Source: Proteus penneri
Lineage (GTDB): Bacteria; Pseudomonadota; Gammaproteobacteria; Enterobacterales; Enterobacteriaceae
Length of the DNA stretch: 64,000 bases
Direction: 5' to 3'
Assembly (NCBI RefSeq): GCF_003144535.1
Contig: NZ_PHFJ01000001.1
Span: 248,001-312,000, forward strand
How positions within the stretch are numbered: position 1 is the stretch's first letter; the number at the start of each line of letters is the position of its first letter. Position numbers and translations under genes: made by a program. The notes below the pieces were generated by a model. It was not told where the DNA came from and searched no databases. It saw only the letters and a program-made list of their open reading frames with translations. Below, piece by piece: positions 58,701 to 64,000 of the stretch.

Positions 58701-58829
58701 CGGATAGTCAACTTGGGGTAATGGGGCGACAGGGAGCAACATAAAACCTAATGCACCACATAGCGAAATCGCCAAGCTAAGCAACGTAGTTGCTACAGGT
58801 CGTTGAATAAAGAGGGCGAAAAACTTCAT
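55746..58829 (-). CDS. mdtC: Multidrug efflux RND transporter MdtC
   Basis: Inner-membrane RND pump protein, 1027 residues, forming a heterotrimer with MdtB. Twelve membrane segments with two large periplasmic loops; the proton-relay Asp pair is in [20 protein letters not shown]. Begins [20 protein letters not shown]. Overlaps mdtB by 4 bases (ATGA). Exports bile salts, novobiocin and similar compounds in E. coli. Confidence 0.95.
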   Translation of the reverse strand: MKFFALFIQRPVATTLLSLAISLCGALGFMLLPVAPLPQVDYPVINIYASLPGASPETMASSVATPLERSLGRIAGIDEMTSSSSLGSTSITLVFDLNKDINTAARDVQAALNASQSLLPSGMPSRPRYYKSNPSDAPIMILTLTSDTQNTGELYDLASTRLAQKISQIEGVSEVSVGGGSLPAIRVALNPDALFNQNVSLDDVRKAINQANVRRPQGFVNNDENRWQIQTNDELSKAAEYRPIIVHYNQEAVVRLGDVAQVTDSVQNSRAAGMSGGEPAILLVIRREAGANIIETVNRIRDELPELRELIPASVDLKVAQDRTPTIRASLAEVERALAIAVALVILVVFLFLRSGRATLIPAVAVPVSLIGTFSAMYLCGFSLNNLSLMALTVATGFVVDDAIVVLENISRHIENGLKPKDAALKGVGEVGFTVLSMSISLVAVFIPLLLMDGLVGRLFKEFAITLTTAIAISLFVSLTLTPMMCAHLLKGMKPKAQSHLRGFGKLLFRLQQGYSVTLQAALRHRRWVMAIFLATLGLNAYLYISAPKTFFPDQDTGRLMGFVRADQSISFQSMKEKMTRFMQEINADKDVDSVTGFTGGGRINSGFMFISLNPLSERTDSANQVINRLRAKLADEPGANLFLMPVQDVRAGGRQANASYQFTLLADDLSELRKWEPIVRKALGELPQLVDVNSDKEDKGAEMALTYDRDTMSQLGINVSDANNLLNNAFGQRQISTIYAPLNQYKVVMEVSEQYTQDVSALDKMYVVNNQGERIPLSAFASWYPANAPLSVNHQGLSAASTIAFNIPEGYTLADAINSIERTMTELGVPNTVRGTFAGTAQIFQETIKSQLILILAAIVTVYLVLGVLYESYIHPLTILSTLPSAGVGALLALQLFDTPFSLIALIGIMLLIGIVKKNAIIMVDFAITAQREGKLSAKEAIIQASLLRFRPILMTTLAALFGALPLMLGSGDGAELRQPLGITIVGGLLMSQLLTLYTTPVIYLFFDGLRERWQQRRFSKKEAKA

Positions 58830-61800
58830 GATACAGCCCCGTTATTATTCTCAACGTGTTTATTGCGGTTTACATAGAGTGATAATTTATCAAACAGCAG
58901 ATAAATTACAGGCGTAGTAAACAGAGTTAATATTTGGCTCATAATTAAGCCACCGACCATACAAACCCCTAATGGTTGGCGTAATTCTGCACCCACACCG
59001 GTACTTAACATTAAAGGCAAAGCACCTAAAAGAGCCGCCATTGTGGTCATTAATATTGGACGAAAACGTAATAAACACGCTTGATAAATAGCCTCGTAAG
59101 GGGTTAAACCTTGCTCTCGTTCGGCGGCAAGGGCAAAGTCTATCATCATGATCGCGTTTTTCTTTACGATCCCGATAAGTAAGATGATCCCAATAATCGC
59201 AATAATATCAAGCTCATTACCGGCGGCCATTAATGCAAGTAACGCACCGACACCTGCGGTAGGTAGCGTAGATAAAATAGTAATAGGGTGAATGAAGCTC
59301 TCATATAACACACCGAGTACAATATACATTGCCACAATAGCCGCGATAATCAGCCATAAAGTGCTAGAAAGCGCACTTTCAAATGCCAACGTCGCACCTT
59401 GGAATTGGGTGGTGATATCTTTTGGCATAGAAATCTGCTCTTCAGCCAATTTTACTGCTTTCACTGCGTCTTCAAGAGAGGATTGTTCTGCGACATTAAA
59501 TGAGAATGTTGCTGAAGGAAATTGCTCTTGATGATTAATCGAAAGAGGTGCTAGACGTTGTTCAACAGATGCAATAGATAACAAAGGCACCATAGCACCA
59601 TCTTTGCCAGTTAAATGTACGGCTGAGAGCGCCTGTAAACCATCATCATTGCGAATATCTTGTTCCAATACAACGCGGTACTGATTGGCTTGAGTGTAGA
59701 TAGTTGAAATTAAACGCTGACCAAAAGCATTATAAAGTGCGTTATCTATTTCACTCATCGAAATACCTAAACGGCTTGCTGAGTCTCTATCTACTTTGAT
59801 ATATGCCATCATGCCGTTGTCTTGCCAATCACTGCTGATATCCGTTAATTCAGGACTCTCTTTTAGTGCCTGAGAGAGCTTAGGCACCCAATAAGCCAAC
59901 TCCTCTAATGATGTTGCTTGTAACGTAAATTGATACTGAGTACGAGAAACTTGCGTATCAATGGTTAAATCTTGAGTCGGTTGCAGATAAAGAGTCATTC
60001 CTGCAATAGACGCAATACGCGCTTGTAAACGAGGAATAATCACATCTATCCTATCGTCACGCTGATCAAGGGGTTTTAGCGTGATCTGCAATCGCCCCGT
60101 ATTGAGTGTTGCGTTACTGCCATCAATGCCGACAAAACTGGCAATATTATCAACAGCGGGATCATCAATGAGTTTATCAACCACTTGTTGTTGTTTTTCT
60201 ACCATTGCTTGATAAGAAATGGATTGTGAGGTTTCAATGGTTCCTTGCAATAGCCCGTTATCTTGTAATGGGAAAAAACCTTTAGGAATAAACATATACA
60301 GCAAAACAGTTAATACCAATGTGCTAAGTGCTACGCCAAGCGTTATCCATTGATGGTTTAAAACACGTTTGAGCCAAACTGCATACACGGCAATCATTTT
60401 TTCAAAGAAACGCTCGCACGCTATTTCAAAACGATTGTGTTTGATTTCATTTTCAGGTTTTAGCAACCGAGCACACATCATTGGCGTTAATGTGAGCGAA
60501 ACCACCGCAGAGATAAGGATCGCGACAGCAAGGGTGATGGCAAACTCCCTAAATAAGCGACCGACAATATCCCCCATAAATAACAGAGGGATCAGGACAG
60601 CAATAAGAGAGAAGGTAAGCGAAATAATGGTAAAACCAATCTCACCAGCCCCTTTTAGCGCTGCAGTTAATGGTTTATCACCACGCTCAAGGTAGCGAGA
60701 GATATTTTCAATCACAACAATGGCGTCATCGACAACAAAGCCTGTCGCAATCGTTAATGCCATTAAGGTGAGATTATTGACAGAAAAACCGCAAAAATAC
60801 ATCACTGCGAATGTGCCGACTAATGAAAGTGGCACAGCAATGCTTGGAATTAAGGTTGCGACACCATTACGTAAAAAGAGATAAATCACCATCACCACAA
60901 GGGCGATAGCTAAACCAAGCTCAAACTGTACATCTTTAACTGACGCGCGGATCGTTGTGGTTCTATCGGTTAAGATCTCAACATTCACGGATTTTGGTAA
61001 ATTAGAGACTAAATCGGGTAATAAATTACGAATATTATCAGTGGTATCAATAACGTTAACGCCGGGTTGACGTTGCACATTTATAATAATCGCCTGTTCA
61101 TTATTTGCCCATGCACCTAATTGGTTGTTTTCAGGCGCTTGTTCGATAGTTGCGATATCAGATAAACGAATAGGCGCATCATTTTTATAGGCAACGATGA
61201 GTTGGCGATAATCTTCTAATGATTTCATTTGGTCATTAGCCGATAACGTTACAGAGCGAGTAGGGCCATCAAGGCTTCCTTTCGCTGAGTTAACGTTCGC
61301 ATTATTGATTGCCACACGAATTTTTTCACTATCTAAACCGTAAGATGCTGCGGCTTGTGCATTGAGTTTGACCCTAACAGCAGGACGCTGACCACCCGCT
61401 AAAGCCACTAAGCCTACGCCATTAACTTGTGAAATCTTTTGCGAAATACGGGTTTCAACCATATCTTGCAATTGTGTCATCGGTAATGTCGAGCTAGTCA
61501 CCGCTAAGGTTAAAATAGGCGGATCAGCTGGATTAACTTTGCTGTAAATTGGTGGGTAAGGTAAATCGGATGGTAGCAGATTAGTGGCTGCATTAATCGC
61601 TGCTTGTACTTCTTGCTCTGCAACATCTAATGGTAATGTTAATTGGAACATCAGTGTGATCACCGATGCACCACCAGAGCTTTGAGATGACATTTGCTTT
61701 AACCCAGACATCTGCCCAAATTGGCGCTCAAGTGGCGCAGTGACAGCTGATGTCATGACATCAGGGCTTGCTCCAGGATAGAGTGTAACGACCTGAATAG

Positions 61801-61957
61801 TTGGATAATCTACTTCAGGTAACGCAGAGACGGGTAGCATTCGATAGCCGACAATTCCGGCTAAGAGTATAGCGACCATAAAAAGAGTTGTTGCAACAGG
61901 GCGCAGAATAAATAAGCGAGAGGGGCCGCCACTTGTACCGTGTGTTTTTTCGGTCAT
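58826..61957 (-). CDS. mdtB: Multidrug efflux RND transporter MdtB
   Basis: Paralogue and partner of MdtC, 1043 residues, same fold, with [20 protein letters not shown] carrying the proton-relay Asp. Begins [20 protein letters not shown]. Its start overlaps the mdtA stop by one base. MdtB and MdtC assemble 2:1 in E. coli and need MdtA and TolC. Confidence 0.95.
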   Translation of the reverse strand: MTEKTHGTSGGPSRLFILRPVATTLFMVAILLAGIVGYRMLPVSALPEVDYPTIQVVTLYPGASPDVMTSAVTAPLERQFGQMSGLKQMSSQSSGGASVITLMFQLTLPLDVAEQEVQAAINAATNLLPSDLPYPPIYSKVNPADPPILTLAVTSSTLPMTQLQDMVETRISQKISQVNGVGLVALAGGQRPAVRVKLNAQAAASYGLDSEKIRVAINNANVNSAKGSLDGPTRSVTLSANDQMKSLEDYRQLIVAYKNDAPIRLSDIATIEQAPENNQLGAWANNEQAIIINVQRQPGVNVIDTTDNIRNLLPDLVSNLPKSVNVEILTDRTTTIRASVKDVQFELGLAIALVVMVIYLFLRNGVATLIPSIAVPLSLVGTFAVMYFCGFSVNNLTLMALTIATGFVVDDAIVVIENISRYLERGDKPLTAALKGAGEIGFTIISLTFSLIAVLIPLLFMGDIVGRLFREFAITLAVAILISAVVSLTLTPMMCARLLKPENEIKHNRFEIACERFFEKMIAVYAVWLKRVLNHQWITLGVALSTLVLTVLLYMFIPKGFFPLQDNGLLQGTIETSQSISYQAMVEKQQQVVDKLIDDPAVDNIASFVGIDGSNATLNTGRLQITLKPLDQRDDRIDVIIPRLQARIASIAGMTLYLQPTQDLTIDTQVSRTQYQFTLQATSLEELAYWVPKLSQALKESPELTDISSDWQDNGMMAYIKVDRDSASRLGISMSEIDNALYNAFGQRLISTIYTQANQYRVVLEQDIRNDDGLQALSAVHLTGKDGAMVPLLSIASVEQRLAPLSINHQEQFPSATFSFNVAEQSSLEDAVKAVKLAEEQISMPKDITTQFQGATLAFESALSSTLWLIIAAIVAMYIVLGVLYESFIHPITILSTLPTAGVGALLALMAAGNELDIIAIIGIILLIGIVKKNAIMMIDFALAAEREQGLTPYEAIYQACLLRFRPILMTTMAALLGALPLMLSTGVGAELRQPLGVCMVGGLIMSQILTLFTTPVIYLLFDKLSLYVNRNKHVENNNGAVS

Positions 61958-63192
61958 TATGCTTTCTCCGCAACAACACGGTTATTTTCTTTAGTCTTTG
62001 GTGCAGTAGGCGTCACGATTTCGACTTTTGCACCTTGTGTTAATCTATCCACTCCATCGGTTACAACGCGCTGATCTGCTGATAGACCAGATGCTATTAC
62101 GACTTTTTCCGCATTTTGTAAGGCGACCTCTACGCGTAATTTACTCACTTTGTTTTCGTTATCCACGACCCAAACAAAGTGACCTTCATTACCCATTTGT
62201 AGAGCAGCATTCGGAATAACAACCGCTTTTTCTAATGTAGTGACATAAAGACGCACGTTTACAAACTGGTTAGGAAATAATGTCGTCTCTTGTTGTGGAA
62301 AACGTGCTTTTAACTTAATGGTGCCAGTTGTAGCATCAATTTGGTTATCAACGCTAAATAATTTACCTTGAGCTAATTCAAATTGGTTATTTCTGTCTAA
62401 TGCGGTGACAGGCAAATCAGCACTGTTTTTACGTGCTTGAATGACTTTAGCTAAATCTTGTTCTGGCAATGTAAAAAGCACATCAACAGGATCCATTTGA
62501 TTAATAACTACAATCGGTGTTGATGAACCACCTGAAATATAGTTACCCACATCAACTTGTTTTAATCCCACTTGGCCTGAAATAGGTGCTGTAATTTTAC
62601 TGTAAGTTAATTGCAGTTGCGCATTACTGATCGTAGCCTCATCAATACGGATACTTGCTTCTGACTGCTTCACTAAAGCTTGCTGATTATCTAGCTCTTG
62701 TTGTGAGACTAAATTAGTTTTTGCCAACTTCTGATAACGCGCTAAATCAAGACGTGCGTTAGCTAATGTGGCTTGATCTTTTGCAAGTTGTCCTTTGGCT
62801 TGGGCTAATTGTACTTCAAATGGACGGGAGTCAATTTCTGCTAATAAATCACCTTGTTGAACGTGTTGCCCTTCCGTGAAATGTAAAGCCATTAATTGAC
62901 CTTCAACTCGACTTGTCACTGTGACGCTATTGGTTGCTTTCACTGTACCTAAGGCCGATAAAAATTGAGGTACATCCTCTTGTGTTGATGTTGCAACTTG
63001 AACAGGCGGTAAAGGAGGGCGTCGAGATCCAGATGTACTTCGACTTTGTGAGTTAGTTGCTTGAGCCACTTTATTTTCAGGTGACGCTGTTTTTGCTGCA
63101 TTAAATTGCCAATAGGCGTAACCCCCTGCGATTACGACGATTAAAGCGATAATGAGAGAAACTCTTTTTTTAGCATTTTTGTTTTTATTCAT
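61957..63192 (-). CDS. mdtA: RND periplasmic adaptor MdtA
   Basis: Membrane-fusion protein joining MdtBC to TolC. 411 residues: membrane anchor (about 10-28), a low-complexity linker, lipoyl half [19 protein letters not shown], coiled-coil hairpin ([20 protein letters not shown]), and beta-barrel domain. First gene of the operon. Confidence 0.94.
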   Translation of the reverse strand: MNKNKNAKKRVSLIIALIVVIAGGYAYWQFNAAKTASPENKVAQATNSQSRSTSGSRRPPLPPVQVATSTQEDVPQFLSALGTVKATNSVTVTSRVEGQLMALHFTEGQHVQQGDLLAEIDSRPFEVQLAQAKGQLAKDQATLANARLDLARYQKLAKTNLVSQQELDNQQALVKQSEASIRIDEATISNAQLQLTYSKITAPISGQVGLKQVDVGNYISGGSSTPIVVINQMDPVDVLFTLPEQDLAKVIQARKNSADLPVTALDRNNQFELAQGKLFSVDNQIDATTGTIKLKARFPQQETTLFPNQFVNVRLYVTTLEKAVVIPNAALQMGNEGHFVWVVDNENKVSKLRVEVALQNAEKVVIASGLSADQRVVTDGVDRLTQGAKVEIVTPTAPKTKENNRVVAEKA

Positions 63193-63278
63193 TACTTTTG
63201 TGATCCCACTGGCAACTAGCTAATCAGAAATACTGAAATAAAATTTTGGAATAGTGACATTCTACCTGTTTCTACACA

Positions 63279-63296
63279 GTTAAAAATGGAGGAAAT
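63279..63296 (-). promoter_or_regulatory. Candidate BaeR box upstream of mdtA
   Basis: Minus strand ATTTCCTCCATTTTTAAC matches the BaeR consensus TTTTTCTCCATDATTGGC at about 13 of 18 positions, roughly 87 bases before mdtA. The rest of 63193-63752 has no gene. Confidence 0.4.
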
Positions 63297-63752
63297 ATGG
63301 AAATTAAGTCAAGGAATGTGTTTTATTGGCGTTATTTTAATCAATTAAAACAAATTGCTACTGGCATTATTTTATCGTTGTTATTCAATAAGAGATAATT
63401 TAGCAAATTAGCGATAATCACTAGCGTAGCTTAATTCTTTATATAGGGATAATTAAGTGGAATATAATTTATTAATAATCAGTACGTTATTTTGATTGGT
63501 GGTTTTTTAATCGCATAACTATTTTGTACAAATGCCTGTAACTATGATAAAACGCAATAGTTAGTTATAATTCTTAGATAATTATTCTTTCCAGTGATAG
63601 AATGCCAACCTTGTTTTTCTCTGCGTTGAACTCTTTTCAAAGAATAACAATCCAGTATGAAATTCACCGAGCTTTAACTCTGTCTTGAATAACGAAAATT
63701 TTGTAAAAATCAGCCTAACTATAAAGGCGTATAGAATAATTAGAGGTTTTTA

Positions 63753-64000
63753 GTGTCAACTGCAAACACACCTGACGATGGACAAAAACCGAGCCTGAAT
63801 GCATTTAAACAGCCTCGTGCGTTTTATCTCATCTTCTCAATCGAATTATGGGAACGTTTCGGCTATTACGGTCTGCAAGGGATCATGGCCGTTTATCTGG
63901 TTAAAATGCTGGGCATGGGTGAGGCAGAAGCCATCACTGTTTTTGCTGCATTTACCGCATTAGTTTATGGTTTTGTTGCTATCGGTGGATGGCTGGGTGA
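63753..64000 (+). CDS. dtpA: Di-/tripeptide permease DtpA, N-terminal part (runs off the right edge)
   Basis: First 82 codons of a proton-coupled peptide transporter of the POT family. GTG start at 63753 with AGAGG upstream. The visible part matches E. coli Dtp[21 protein letters not shown], then [20 protein letters not shown], the ExxER proton site, and the second membrane segment ending AIGGWLG. Clipped by the window end. Confidence 0.95.
   Translation, partial: MSTANTPDDGQKPSLNAFKQPRAFYLIFSIELWERFGYYGLQGIMAVYLVKMLGMGEAEAITVFAAFTALVYGFVAIGGWLG

Noticed and set aside
55746-61957. Long antisense ORFs over mdtB, mdtC and several other genes
   Set aside because: Shadow frames of strongly coding genes with no ribosome-binding sites or recognisable products.
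1-64000. CRISPR arrays, insertion sequences, prophage
   Set aside because: No regularly spaced repeats, no transposase or phage structural genes were seen anywhere in the window.

Overview
The window is chromosomal DNA of a Proteus-like member of the Morganellaceae. The grounds are the tandem flagellin genes flaA and flaB, the strong AT bias, a UCA/F17-type fimbrial operon, and core-gene blocks in the same order as other Enterobacterales (sdaA-nudL-pabB-yoaH, thiD/fbaB/yegS/trhP/baeR/baeS/mdtCBA, fliF/fliE, fliA-fliZ). The flagellin central domains differ from what I remember of P. mirabilis, so I do not name a species.

Layout. 1-10.7 kb is a flagellar cluster: fliF (cut by the window edge), fliE, two accessory genes (one a lipase-like hydrolase), fliT-fliS-fliD, flaA, flaB, fliA, fliZ. 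10.9-16.8 kb is the divergent proline locus putA/putP. 16.9-25.0 kb is accessory: a YnfC-like secreted protein, an orphan 148-residue protein and a five-gene chaperone-usher fimbrial operon whose usher gene is frameshifted; it ends beside tRNA-Lys(CTT). 25.6-32.4 kb holds cycA, two UspF-like genes, an MBL-fold hydrolase, a GrpB-family gene, psiE, rlmA and mntP under a manganese riboswitch. 33-37.7 kb holds sdaA, a frameshifted nudL, pabB, yoaH, a yebF-like gene and holE. A 1.3 kb gene-poor gap follows that contains an ArcZ-like small RNA. 39-47.3 kb holds a Na+/alanine symporter, amiD, brnQ, a YidA-like phosphatase, a MarA/SoxS/PqrA-type activator, an MgrB-like small membrane protein, aroP and pagP. 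47.9-64 kb holds an orphan gene, a TPP riboswitch with thiD, fbaB, yegS, the small RNA gene cyaR, trhP, the baeR-baeS-mdtC-mdtB-mdtA block, and the start of dtpA.

How parts work together. FliA (sigma-28) reads near-consensus promoters before flaA and fliD, while flaB has only a degraded version, which fits the known silent second flagellin of Proteus. PutA represses putA and putP from GTTGCA-type sites between them. BaeSR probably drives mdtABC through a candidate BaeR box. RNA control is prominent: yybP-ykoY, TPP, CyaR and an ArcZ-like RNA. The most notable anomalies are a 16-bp perfect inverted repeat that places complementary sequences just before the flaA and flaB ribosome-binding sites, the ArcZ-like RNA away from arcB, an MgrB-like protein, a 24-bp tandem duplication in the adhesin signal peptide, and two one-base frameshifts, both in G/C runs.
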